Shown in pieces: positions 46,311 to 53,771 of a DNA stretch of 64,000 nucleotides. The position numbers were made by a program, and so were the translations under genes. Within the stretch, counting starts at the first letter, position 1, and each line of letters begins with the position of its first letter. Under the pieces are notes generated by a model. That model was not told the DNA's origin, made no database searches, and saw nothing but the letters and a program-made list of their open reading frames with translations. Source of the stretch: Streptomyces avidinii (GTDB lineage Bacteria; Actinomycetota; Actinomycetes; Streptomycetales; Streptomycetaceae); assembly GCF_014650695.1 (NCBI RefSeq), contig NZ_BMVL01000012.1, positions 135,187 to 199,186 on the forward strand, read 5' to 3'.

Positions 46311-46344
46311 CGGCCCCGCACGCCGTCAGGGGTGTGCGGGGCCG
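46311..46344 (-). terminator. Hairpin downstream of metQ
   Basis: Exact 11-base arms (46311-46321 and 46334-46344) with a 12-nt loop, about 45 bp past the metQ stop codon. Likely terminator of the metN-metI-metQ transcript. Confidence 0.55.
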
Positions 46345-46389
46345 ATATGCATGACCGGTCGAGCCGGAACCGGCTCAGGAGTGCCTGGT

Positions 46390-47253
46390 TCAGGAGGCGG
46401 GGGTGCCGAAGGCCGGGATGACCGAGCCCTGGTACTTCTCCTCGATGAACTTCTTGACCTCGTCGGAGTTCAGGAGCTTGGCCAGCTTCTGGATCCGCGG
46501 GTCGTTCTGGCTTCCGTCCTTGACCGCGAGGAAGTTGGCGTAGGGGTTGCCCTCGGCCTTCTCCAGGATCAGCGCGTCCTTGGCGGGCGACAGCTTGGCC
46601 TCCAGTGCGTAGTTGCCGTTGATGATCGCGGCGTCCACGTCGTTCAGGGCGCGCGGGACCGTGGCGGCCTCCAGCTCCTTGAACTCCAGGCCCTTCTTGT
46701 CGGTGATGTCGGACAGCTTGGCGCTGGTGCCGACACCCTCCTTGAGGGTGATCAGGTTGTTGGCGGCGAGCAGCTGGAGCGCGCGGCCCTCGTTGGTGGT
46801 GTCGTTGGGGACGGCGATGGTCTGGCCGGCCTTGATGTCACCGATGGCCTTGATCTTCTTGGAGTAGAGGCCGAGGGGCTCCAGGTGCACGTTCACGACG
46901 GGCACGACGTGCGTGTTGTTCTTCTTGTTGAAGTCGTCGAGGTACGGCTTGTGCTGGAAGTAGTTGCCGGCGACCTGGCCCTGCTCGGTGGCGGTGTTCG
47001 GCAGGACGTAGTCCGTGAACTCCTTGACCTCCAGCGCGAGGCCTTCCTTGGCCGCGAGCTTGTCCTTGACGAAGTTCAGGATGTCGGCGTGCGGGCTCGG
47101 GGAGGCCGCTATGACGAGGGGCTTGCTCTCGTCGGTCTTTCCGCCGTCCGTCTTGGCCGAGGACGGGTCCGAGGAGCTGCCGCAGGCGGTGAGGCCGAGG
47201 GCGAGCGCGGTGGCCGAGGCGGCGAGGGCGGTGAGCTTGATGTTCTTACGCAC
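46390..47253 (-). CDS. metQ: Methionine ABC transporter substrate-binding lipoprotein
   Basis: NlpA/MetQ lipoprotein (287 aa) that captures methionine outside the membrane for MetNI. Signal peptide with basic RKNIK, hydrophobic LTALAASATALALGL, and lipobox LTAC near residue 25. The mature part has VIAASPSPHADIL near 49, EVKEFTDYVLPNTATEQGQVAGNYFQHKPYLDDF (motif NYFQHKPYL), VAVPNDTTNEGRALQLL and NGNYALEAKLSPAKDAL. The GTG at 47253 with GAAAGG upstream is the start. Third gene of the met operon (92-bp gap from metI). Confidence 0.94.
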   Translation of the reverse strand: MRKNIKLTALAASATALALGLTACGSSSDPSSAKTDGGKTDESKPLVIAASPSPHADILNFVKDKLAAKEGLALEVKEFTDYVLPNTATEQGQVAGNYFQHKPYLDDFNKKNNTHVVPVVNVHLEPLGLYSKKIKAIGDIKAGQTIAVPNDTTNEGRALQLLAANNLITLKEGVGTSAKLSDITDKKGLEFKELEAATVPRALNDVDAAIINGNYALEAKLSPAKDALILEKAEGNPYANFLAVKDGSQNDPRIQKLAKLLNSDEVKKFIEEKYQGSVIPAFGTPAS

Positions 47254-47345
47254 GAAGAGTGCCTTTCTTGCTGAACAAGTACTGATGACTTGCTGGTGGT
47301 GGCCCAAGCACGACAAGTGCGGGCTCTCTGGGGGGGGAAGTCTTT

Positions 47346-48014
47346 TCAGGCGGTCCGGCCGCGGCGGGCGAGGAGTCGGACCACGCCGTCGCCGAGCAGC
47401 TGGATCACCGTGACGAGGACGATCAGGACCACGACGGTGGCGACCATGAAGCCGGTCTCGAAGCGCTGGAAGCCGTAGGTGATGGCCTTGGAGCCGAGTC
47501 CTTCGCCGCCGACGGCGCCGGCCATGGCCGAGTAGCCGACGAGGGTGATGACGGTGGTGGTGACACCGGCGACCAGCGAGGGCAGGGCTTGCGGGAGGAG
47601 CACCTTGCCGACCAGGGTCGGGATGCCGCCGCCCATGGACTCGACGGCCTCGATCAGGCCGTGGTCCACCTCGCGGACGGCCGTCTCGACGAGCCGCGCG
47701 AAGAAGGGGAGGGCGCCGATGGCCAGCGGGACGATCATGGCGGTGGGGCCGATGAACGTGCCGACGACCGCGGTGGTGACCGGGATCAGGAAGATCAGCA
47801 GGATGATGAACGGCAGCGACCGGCCTATGTTCACGATCACGCCGAGGACCTTGTTGAGCGGCTGGTTCTGCAGCAGGCCGCCCTTGTCGGTGAGGACCAG
47901 CAGGATGCCGATGGGCAGGCCGCCGAGCACGGTCACCAGGGTGGACCACAGCACCATGTAGAGGGTGTCGTAGGTGCCCTGGGTGAGCAGGGGCTGCATT
48001 TCGGACCAGGTCAC
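47346..48014 (-). CDS. metI: Methionine ABC transporter permease
   Basis: Five-segment inner membrane permease (222 aa). The ABC-permease EAA loop is present: ALPFFARLVETAVREVDHGLIEAVESMGGGIP (EAAxxxG-like 'EAVESMGG' near 120). Flanking conserved MetI pieces are NIGRSLPFIILLIFLIPVTT and GYSAMAGAVGGEGLG. The GTG start overlaps the metN stop (GTGA), so metN and metI are translationally coupled. Confidence 0.94.
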   Translation of the reverse strand: MTWSEMQPLLTQGTYDTLYMVLWSTLVTVLGGLPIGILLVLTDKGGLLQNQPLNKVLGVIVNIGRSLPFIILLIFLIPVTTAVVGTFIGPTAMIVPLAIGALPFFARLVETAVREVDHGLIEAVESMGGGIPTLVGKVLLPQALPSLVAGVTTTVITLVGYSAMAGAVGGEGLGSKAITYGFQRFETGFMVATVVVLIVLVTVIQLLGDGVVRLLARRGRTA

Positions 48015-49066
48015 TTGGCACCATCCTTGACCAGCGCGGCGAATTCGGTGTCGGCGTCTGCGGCGCTCTCGACGATGTCGACCTGGAGGCCCTGCTCGCG
48101 CAGGAAGCCGACGGGCACGACGTTGTCCTCGTAGCCACCGGGCAGTTCGATGCGCATGCGGCCGATCTGCCGGCCCGCGACGGTGTCCATCGCGGCGCCG
48201 AGGATCGAGATGTCGATGTTGTACGTGCGCGAGAGCTGCGAGATGACCGGCCGGACGGCCGCTTCGCCGTGGAAGGTGACGTCGACGACCGTGTGGTCGG
48301 GGCCGGTGGCGGTACCGGTGACCGGGAAGAGTTCACCGGCGAGCTCGGAGCCGGGGGTGGCGAGCAGCTCGGCGACGGTGCCGGACTCGATGACCCGGCC
48401 GTTCTTCATCAGGGCGGCCGAGTCGCAGACCGACTTGACCACGTCCATCTCGTGCGTGATGAGCAGCACGGTGAGGCCGAGCTGCTGGTTGAGGTCGCGC
48501 AGCAGCTGGAGGATGGAGCGGGTGGTCTCGGGGTCCAGGGCGCTGGTGGCCTCGTCGGAGAGCAGCACCTTGGGGTCGCCGGCCAGGGCGCGGGCGATGC
48601 CGACGCGCTGCTTCTGGCCGCCGGAGAGCTGGGTCGGGTAGGCCTTGGCCTTGTCGGCGAGGCCGACCAGGTCGAGGAGTTCGAGGGCCTTGCGGGAGCG
48701 CTCGCGGCCGGAGACGCCGAGGATCTCCAGGGGCAGCTCGACGTTGGCCTGGACGGTCCGCGAGGACAGCAGGTTGAAGTGCTGGAAGACCATGCCGATG
48801 CGGCTGCGGGCCTCGCGCAGTTCCTTGCCCGCACGGCGGCCGCGGCCGGCGAGGGCGGTGAGGTCCACGCCGTCGACGGTCACCGTGCCGGTGGTGGGGC
48901 GCTCCAGCAGGTTGACGCAGCGGATCAGGGAGGACTTGCCCGCGCCGCTCTGGCCGATGACTCCGTATACCTCGCCCTCACGGACGTGGAGATCGACGCC
49001 GTCCAGGGCGGTGACCTCACGGCCACGGGACTGGTAGACCTTCGTGAGGCCCGATGTGGTGATCAC
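48011..49066 (-). CDS. metN: Methionine ABC transporter ATP-binding protein
   Basis: ATPase of the MetNIQ importer (351 aa). Walker A GQSGAGKSSL near 37, signature LSGGQKQRVGIARAL near 143, Walker B VLLSDEATSALD near 166 and H-loop LLITHEMDV near 199. The C-terminal NIL domain (about 260-345) binds methionine and inhibits transport in homologues. I chose the GTG at 49066 (ITTSGLTKVYQS) because it matches the family start; a TTG at 49120 would add 18 non-conserved residues. It is preceded by an approximately 200-nt leader containing a Cys/Met-rich short ORF (see the separate entry). Confidence 0.93.
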   Translation of the reverse strand: MITTSGLTKVYQSRGREVTALDGVDLHVREGEVYGVIGQSGAGKSSLIRCVNLLERPTTGTVTVDGVDLTALAGRGRRAGKELREARSRIGMVFQHFNLLSSRTVQANVELPLEILGVSGRERSRKALELLDLVGLADKAKAYPTQLSGGQKQRVGIARALAGDPKVLLSDEATSALDPETTRSILQLLRDLNQQLGLTVLLITHEMDVVKSVCDSAALMKNGRVIESGTVAELLATPGSELAGELFPVTGTATGPDHTVVDVTFHGEAAVRPVISQLSRTYNIDISILGAAMDTVAGRQIGRMRIELPGGYEDNVVPVGFLREQGLQVDIVESAADADTEFAALVKDGAK

Positions 49067-49268
49067 AGGATTTCCGTCGCTGTCGAGTGCGCGGCGCAGC
49101 GGGGTGCCGGCACGGGGCAAACAATCTGGGACGCGATACGGGACGAACCGTCAGAAAACGATGGCATCGACACGTGCGCGGGGCAGGAACGAGCCGTGCT
49201 GTTCATCAGGTGACGAGGCACTGGCGCGACTGGTCTCGCTTCGGGGCGCGAGGCTCAGGAAGGGGCCC
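49067..49268 (-). promoter_or_regulatory. Untranslated leader between the Cys/Met leader ORF and metN
   Basis: About 200 nt without a gene. It contains short pairings only: CTCGC-N8-GCGAG just after the leader-ORF stop, a CGATG-G-CATCG hairpin (49159-49169) with a U-run beside it on the minus strand, and ACGG-N6-CCGT. No SAM-I/SAM-II-type riboswitch pattern is recognisable. I cannot prove a terminator/antiterminator by eye. Confidence 0.4.
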
Positions 49269-49355
49269 TCAGAAGGCGCACATTCGACACATACAACGAG
49301 CACCGGGCGTCATCGTCGCCTCGGTCGCAAGGGTGCGGCTGCTCGTCGTGGTCAT
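49269..49355 (-). CDS. Putative Cys/Met leader peptide of the metNIQ operon
   Basis: A 28-codon ORF (ATG 49355, TGA 49269-49271) ending RCMCRMCAF. Six of its last eight residues before AF are Cys, Met or Arg, with three Cys and two Met in a row of six codons. Cys and Met are the sulfur amino acids, and the operon downstream imports methionine, so this has the shape of an attenuation leader peptide. Upstream, TTGATC and TTTACT (19 bp apart) could be a promoter placing the transcript start at the ATG itself (leaderless). An internal ATG (M15) with GAGG upstream could also start it. An 8-bp stem with one bulge lies within the ORF just before the Cys/Met codons. Confidence 0.55.
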   Translation of the reverse strand: MTTTSSRTLATEATMTPGARCMCRMCAF

Positions 49356-49362
49356 GGGCCCC

Positions 49363-49393
49363 AGTAAACCAGACGCATCCCCTGACCGATCAA
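49363..49393 (-). promoter_or_regulatory. Possible promoter of the metNIQ leader transcript
   Basis: Minus strand TTGATC (49393-49388) and TTTACT (49368-49363). The 19-bp spacing is long (18 if GTTTAC is used). The -10 lies 7 bp before the leader ORF's ATG, so its transcript would be leaderless. Confidence 0.35.
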
Positions 49394-49621
49394 CGCTGTC
49401 CGGATAGCGGACGCAATTCGACCGCATACCGGACTCCACGACCACGGCCGACCCTCCGGCGAACAGCCGCTCCGCCGTCGCTGACCTGCACCGACGTCCG
49501 CTCCCGCGCCCGCACGGCCACCGCCGTCAGGGGCGCGGCCACCGGGTCCCCTGTGGTCAAGACCACGGCCGGACACAGGGGTGCGCGCTTCGGGTCTTTC
49601 GGCCCGTAATACCCTCGCTGC

Positions 49622-49990
49622 ATGCTCGACGCCCTGACGGTCGCCATCGGCGTGGCCGCACTCGCCCTCGCCGCCTGGTGCGGCCACGCCGCATGGCGGG
49701 ACCAGCCGACCAAGGACTGGCACTTCATCGGTATGGCCGTCGTGACCGTGCTGGTCCTGGCACAGCTGGTGATCGGCCTGGTGAAGCTGGCCCAGGGCGA
49801 GAAGCCCGACGAGGGCACGGTGATCTTCGTGGCCTACCTGGTGGGCGCGTTCGCCGCGGTACCGGCCGCGGGCATGCTCTCGCTGACCGAGCGGACCAAA
49901 TGGGGATCGGTGACGGTGGCCGCCGGCGCCGTCGTGCTCGCCGTCCTCGAAGTACGGCTCTACGACATCTGGGGAACCACCGGTGCCTGA
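49622..49990 (+). CDS. Small polytopic membrane protein
   Basis: The 122-aa protein has four hydrophobic segments (about 4-22, 37-57, 69-85, 95-115) and few charges. No homologue is known to me. No ribosome binding site precedes the ATG. TAATAC ends 9 bp upstream, so the mRNA may be leaderless. The next gene starts inside its 3' end (8-bp overlap), so the two proteins are made together and may interact. Confidence 0.78.
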   Translation: MLDALTVAIGVAALALAAWCGHAAWRDQPTKDWHFIGMAVVTVLVLAQLVIGLVKLAQGEKPDEGTVIFVAYLVGAFAAVPAAGMLSLTERTKWGSVTVAAGAVVLAVLEVRLYDIWGTTGA

Positions 49991-50429
49991 CGCTGACACG
50001 ACGACCGACGTGACGGGTGCCGCGCCCGACGGCCGCAAGCGACTCGTCTCCGGGCCCGGGCTGCTGCTGGTGTGGCTGTACGGGGTGATGGTGGTGGGCG
50101 CGGTCTCCCGGTCCGCCTACCAGATCTCCACCGAGTTCGACCGGGCGCCGCTGGCGTACTCCCTGTCCGCCGTGGCCGCGCTGGCCTACGCGTTCATCAC
50201 GTACTCACTGGTCCGCGGCGGGGAGACGGCCCGCAGGGCGGCGCTGGTCTGCTGCGCCGCCGAGCTCGCCGGTGTGCTGGCCGTGGGGACCTGGACGGTG
50301 CTGCGGCCCGAGGCCTTCCCCGACACGACCGTGTGGTCCCAGTTCGGTATGGGCTACCTGTTCATCCCGGTGATCCTGCCGATCACCGGGATGCTCTGGC
50401 TGCGCAGGCGCCGGACGCCGGACGCCTGA
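49983..50429 (+). CDS. Small polytopic membrane protein, coupled to the preceding gene
   Basis: A 148-aa protein with a 23-residue polar N-terminus (DADTTTDVTGAAPDGRKR), then four hydrophobic segments (about 25-45, 57-77, 84-103, 117-140), ending RRRRTPDA. The GTG start overlaps the stop of the preceding gene by eight bases. Both proteins have similar size and topology. Function unknown. Confidence 0.78.
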   Translation: MPDADTTTDVTGAAPDGRKRLVSGPGLLLVWLYGVMVVGAVSRSAYQISTEFDRAPLAYSLSAVAALAYAFITYSLVRGGETARRAALVCCAAELAGVLAVGTWTVLRPEAFPDTTVWSQFGMGYLFIPVILPITGMLWLRRRRTPDA

Positions 50430-50457
50430 AAGCAGGGGGCGGTGCGGGCGGTGCGCG

Positions 50458-50964
50458 CTACGCGCTGACCGTGAAATCGGTCGGGTCCTTGGCTTCCTTC
50501 TCCAGGATCACCAGCTGAACGCCGTCGGAGGCCGTGCGGCCGCCGACCTGGACGTAGCCGGCCTTGCGGTAGAGGCGCAGGTTGGACTCGCTCTTGTGCC
50601 CGGTGTGCAGGCGGAAGCGGTTGGTGGTGCCGGGGCCCGCCAGGGCCTCTTCCACCGCGCGCAGCAGACGCGCTCCGAGACCGTGACCCTGCAGCCGCGG
50701 ATGCACGCAGAGCTTGGCGATCTTGGCGATGCCGTCCTCGTCGACGTTGCCGCGCACGGTTCCGACGATCTCGTCGCCGAGCCGGGCCACCAGGACGGTG
50801 TCGGTCGCCAGTTCCCCCTTGAGGGAGTCCAGGGACTGGGTGAGGGGCTGGATGAGGTAGTTGCCGTACAGCTCGGCCTCACGCTGGAAGGCCAGGTACT
50901 GCAGTTTGAAGATCTGCTCCGCGTCCTCGGCGGCTGCCGCCGAAATGGTCACGCTCATGCCCAT
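50458..50964 (-). CDS. GNAT family N-acetyltransferase
   Basis: A 168-aa acetyltransferase. Acetyl-CoA loop KLCVHPRLQGHGLGARLLR near residue 88 (QGHGLG), followed by FRLHTGHKSESNLRLYRKAGYV near 120. GGAGG lies 9 bases upstream of the ATG at 50964. Substrate unknown. It is downstream of and on the same strand as the sigma factor gene (37-bp gap), so it is probably co-transcribed. Confidence 0.88.
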   Translation of the reverse strand: MGMSVTISAAAAEDAEQIFKLQYLAFQREAELYGNYLIQPLTQSLDSLKGELATDTVLVARLGDEIVGTVRGNVDEDGIAKIAKLCVHPRLQGHGLGARLLRAVEEALAGPGTTNRFRLHTGHKSESNLRLYRKAGYVQVGGRTASDGVQLVILEKEAKDPTDFTVSA

Positions 50965-51001
50965 GTGCGCATGCCTCCAGCTCACCTGGTAGCCCGTTGG
51001 T

Positions 51002-51586
51002 CTACCGCTCCTTTCCCCGCAGGCCAGGAGCCGCAACCTCTGCAGCCAGCATTCTGCGCAGACATCCCAGGCAACGGGAACGGACGGGCCCCAAACTTCC
51101 TTGTGAGATACCCAACTCTCCTGCGATTTCACGGTAAGTGAGGTCTCTGGGCGAAAGAAGTGCCTTCATCAGCTCCGGACAGCGTCCGGGCAACCGGGCG
51201 ACCGCCGATCGGAGTGCCCGGTTCTCCTCGCCGTGCATGAGGGCGTCCTCCGGTTCGGCCCCGGCAGCCGTCCCGGCCGGTGGACCGCCGTCCGCGGAAT
51301 GCCGGCGGTGGCTGTCCACGGAGTGACGACCGTGGTCGTACGGAACCTCCCGGCGGGCCCGCCGCCGGGCGAGGCGCGCCTCCGCCCGGACCGCCCTGCG
51401 CAGCCAGCGCGCCGGCTCCGCGGGCTCGGCCGGGTCCGGGGCGCGGCGGCCGCTCTCCAGCAGCCTGACCCAGACGGCTTGTTCCAGGTCGGCGGCGTCC
51501 ACTCCGGCGCCCGGGGCCTCCGCGGCCGCCTCGGCGGAGAGCAGCGGGCCGAGCTTGTCGAGGAATTCAGCCTTCAGCAGGTCCAT
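51002..51586 (-). CDS. Sigma-70 family (ECF-like) RNA polymerase sigma factor
   Basis: A 194-aa protein with a sigma region 2-like N-terminal part (DAADLEQAVWVRLLESGRR, about 28-50; RWLRRAVRAEARLARRRARRE near 60), and a C-terminal HTH of the sigma region 4 type (LTYREIAGELGISQGSLGPVRSRCLGCLRRML, near 147-180). A Gly/Ala/His-rich linker joins them. It lacks a recognisable anti-sigma partner next to it. The start codon lies only 11 bp after a strong hairpin and has no clear ribosome binding site, so the start is uncertain. Confidence 0.85.
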   Translation of the reverse strand: MDLLKAEFLDKLGPLLSAEAAAEAPGAGVDAADLEQAVWVRLLESGRRAPDPAEPAEPARWLRRAVRAEARLARRRARREVPYDHGRHSVDSHRRHSADGGPPAGTAAGAEPEDALMHGEENRALRSAVARLPGRCPELMKALLSPRDLTYREIAGELGISQGSLGPVRSRCLGCLRRMLAAEVAAPGLRGKER

Positions 51587-51596
51587 GCCGGGCGGG

Positions 51597-51645
51597 ACGA
51601 GTGGGCCGGGCCCGGCGGTTTCCCCGCCGGGCCCGGCCCACTCGT
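51597..51645 (-). terminator. 22-bp-stem hairpin between glpQ and the sigma factor gene
   Basis: Exact 22-base arms (51597-51618 and 51624-51645) with a 5-nt loop. It lies 15 bp past the glpQ stop and 11 bp before the sigma factor start codon. Confidence 0.82.
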
Positions 51646-51659
51646 ACGGGAAGCGGCGC

Positions 51660-52835
51660 TCAGCGGTTGACGGGGCGTCGGCCCGGCCGGAAGGCCTCCG
51701 CCGCGAGCAGTCCTGTGTCCGGGTTGTCGGTGAAGATCCCGTCGATGCCCTGTTCGAAGTAGGTCCGGAAGGCGGCGAGGGCGTCCCCGTACGCGGTGGG
51801 GTCGGTCCCCTTGCGGTACTCGGCGGGCAGGAAGCTGTTCTCGTTGCGCGCGGTGTAGGGGTGCAGCAGCAGCCCGCGCGCGTGGGCGTCCTTGACCAGG
51901 GTGGTCGGGGCGCCGAGTCCGCCGGCCGCGTCGCGCGGGAGGATCAGGTCCATGGTCGGGCCGATGCCCTGGGCGAAGCCGGCGATCCACTTCAGCCCCT
52001 CGGGCTTGACCAGGTCCGCGACCGTGCGCGGGTCCTTGGCCACCTCGAAGTCCCAGGGGCGGGTGCCCGCCGCGGAGAGCAGGACCACGCGCGGGGCGGA
52101 GACCAGCCGGGAGAGCCGCTGGATGCTGGAGGGCTCGAAGGACTGGAGGAAGACGGCGGCGTTCCGGCCGTCGCGTCCGTAGCGTCGCAGCAGCTCGGCC
52201 AGGGGCTCCTCCAGGCCGAGGCCCAGACCCCGGAAGTAGCTGGGGTGCTTGGTCTCGACGTGCAGCCACACCCGCCTGCCGCGTCGCCGTCCCTCGCGGT
52301 CCGCCCAGCGGAGCACCTCTTCGAAGGTGGGCACGGCCCACTGACCGTCGTAGAGCGTGTTGCGCTGGCGGACGGCGGGAATCCGTTCCTTCGCGCGCAG
52401 GGTCCGCAGCTCGGCCAGGGTGAAGTCCTCGGTGAACCAGCCGGTGACGGAGACCCCGTCGACGGACTTGGTGGTGCGCCGGGAGGCGAACTCGGGGTGA
52501 TCGGCGACGTCGGTGGTCCCGCCGATCTCGTTCTCGTGGCGGCAGACCAGCTGGCCGTCCCTGGTCGGGACCAGGTCCTGCTCGACGACGTCGGCGCCCA
52601 GGTCGAGCGCGAGCTGATAGGAGCCGAGGGTGTGCTCCGGCCGGTACCCGCTGGCTCCGCGATGGCCGATGACCGTCGGGTACGGAAGGTCCCGGTAGCC
52701 TCCGTCGCCGTGCCCGTCGCCGTACCCGTCGCCCGCCGCGGAGGCGGATCCCGCCGCGAGTCCGGTGATGCCGGTACCCGCCGCCAGGACGGCTGCCCCC
52801 AGGACCGTGCGCCGCGCTGCCCCACCCTGTGTCAT
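51660..52835 (-). CDS. Secreted glycerophosphodiester phosphodiesterase (GlpQ type)
   Basis: Hydrolyses deacylated phospholipids (or teichoic-acid-type glycerophosphodiesters) to glycerol 3-phosphate and an alcohol. The 391-aa protein has a likely Tat signal peptide (ARRTVLGAAVLAAGTGITGLAAG; twin Arg), then the GDPD core: IGHRGASGYRPEHTLGSYQLAL, VEQDLVPTRDGQLVCRHE near 95 with the metal-binding Glu/Asp and catalytic His, and a late FTDNPDTGLL. The ATG at 52835 has GAGGAG upstream. A strong hairpin terminates it. Acts outside the membrane. Confidence 0.93.
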   Translation of the reverse strand: MTQGGAARRTVLGAAVLAAGTGITGLAAGSASAAGDGYGDGHGDGGYRDLPYPTVIGHRGASGYRPEHTLGSYQLALDLGADVVEQDLVPTRDGQLVCRHENEIGGTTDVADHPEFASRRTTKSVDGVSVTGWFTEDFTLAELRTLRAKERIPAVRQRNTLYDGQWAVPTFEEVLRWADREGRRRGRRVWLHVETKHPSYFRGLGLGLEEPLAELLRRYGRDGRNAAVFLQSFEPSSIQRLSRLVSAPRVVLLSAAGTRPWDFEVAKDPRTVADLVKPEGLKWIAGFAQGIGPTMDLILPRDAAGGLGAPTTLVKDAHARGLLLHPYTARNENSFLPAEYRKGTDPTAYGDALAAFRTYFEQGIDGIFTDNPDTGLLAAEAFRPGRRPVNR

Positions 52836-53087
52836 GAGTGCCACTCCTCGTCGTGATCGCCGTGTCGCGGCCCGCGATCGGCGTGCCGATGGTAGGCAAA
52901 GGGGAGTGGCCGACGGGGGTGCGGCGACGGCACATCCGGGGAACTTGGCGCAAACACGCGTCAACAATGCGTATCCGACACGTGAACCCGATGTGCGCCG
53001 GAAGCTGACCCGCGAGTATCGTCCTCACCTGCGCTACCGCCGCTGGGTGGGTGCGCGAACCGCTTTTCGATGCCGGAGGGCCCCACG

Positions 53088-53759
53088 TTGTTCCGTACGA
53101 AGCTCATCAAAGCCACTGTCGGACCGGTCATGCGCATGATGTTCCGCACCCGCGTGGAGGGCATCGAGAACATCCCCGGCTCCGGACCGGTGATTCTGGC
53201 GGGCAACCACCTCACCTTCATCGACTCCATGATCCTGCCGCTGGTGTGCGACCGCACGGTCCACTTCATCGGCAAGGACGAGTACGTGACCGGCAAGGGG
53301 ATCAAGGGCCGCGCCATGGCCTGGTTCTTCACCGGCTCCGGCATGATCCCCGTCGACCGTGACGGTGCGAACGGCGGCGTCGCGGCCCTGATGACCGGTC
53401 GCCGCATCCTCGAAGAGGGCAAGATCTTCGGTATCTACCCCGAGGGCACCCGCTCCCCCGACGGCCGGCTCTACCGCGGCCGCACCGGTATCGCCCGCCT
53501 GACCCTGATGACCGGCGCCCCCGTGGTGCCGTTCGCGATGATCGGCACCGACAAGCTCCAGCCCGGCGGCGCCGGCATGCCGCGCCCGGGCCGGGTCACC
53601 GTCCGCTTCGGCGAGCCGATGGAGTTCTCCCGCTACGAGGGCATGGACCGCGACCGCTACGTGCTGCGCGCCGTCACCGACTCGGTGATGGCCGAGGTCA
53701 TGCGCCTCTCGGGCCAGGAGTACGTCGACATGTACGCGACCAAGGCGAAGGCCGCCTGA
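53088..53759 (+). CDS. 1-acyl-sn-glycerol-3-phosphate acyltransferase (PlsC type)
   Basis: Membrane-associated acyltransferase making phosphatidic acid. At 223 aa it has the HX4D catalytic motif in AGNHLTFIDSM near residue 48, FTGSGMIPVDRDG, the EGTRSPDG substrate-binding motif near 125, and GAPVVPFAMIG. The ATG at 53070 has no ribosome binding site, whereas a TTG at 53088 follows GGAGGG with 7-nt spacing and begins FRTKLIKATVG, so TTG was chosen. Monocistronic as far as can be seen. Confidence 0.9.
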   Translation: MFRTKLIKATVGPVMRMMFRTRVEGIENIPGSGPVILAGNHLTFIDSMILPLVCDRTVHFIGKDEYVTGKGIKGRAMAWFFTGSGMIPVDRDGANGGVAALMTGRRILEEGKIFGIYPEGTRSPDGRLYRGRTGIARLTLMTGAPVVPFAMIGTDKLQPGGAGMPRPGRVTVRFGEPMEFSRYEGMDRDRYVLRAVTDSVMAEVMRLSGQEYVDMYATKAKAA

Positions 53760-53771
53760 GCCGGGCCGCTC

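Noticed and set aside
49067-49400. SAM-type riboswitch in the metNIQ leader.
   Set aside because: The expected S-box core pattern was not recognisable; the Cys/Met leader ORF explains the leader better.
53070-53087. ATG at 53070 as the plsC start.
   Set aside because: No ribosome binding site is seen upstream, while the TTG at 53088 follows GGAGGG at 7 nt. The ATG remains possible.
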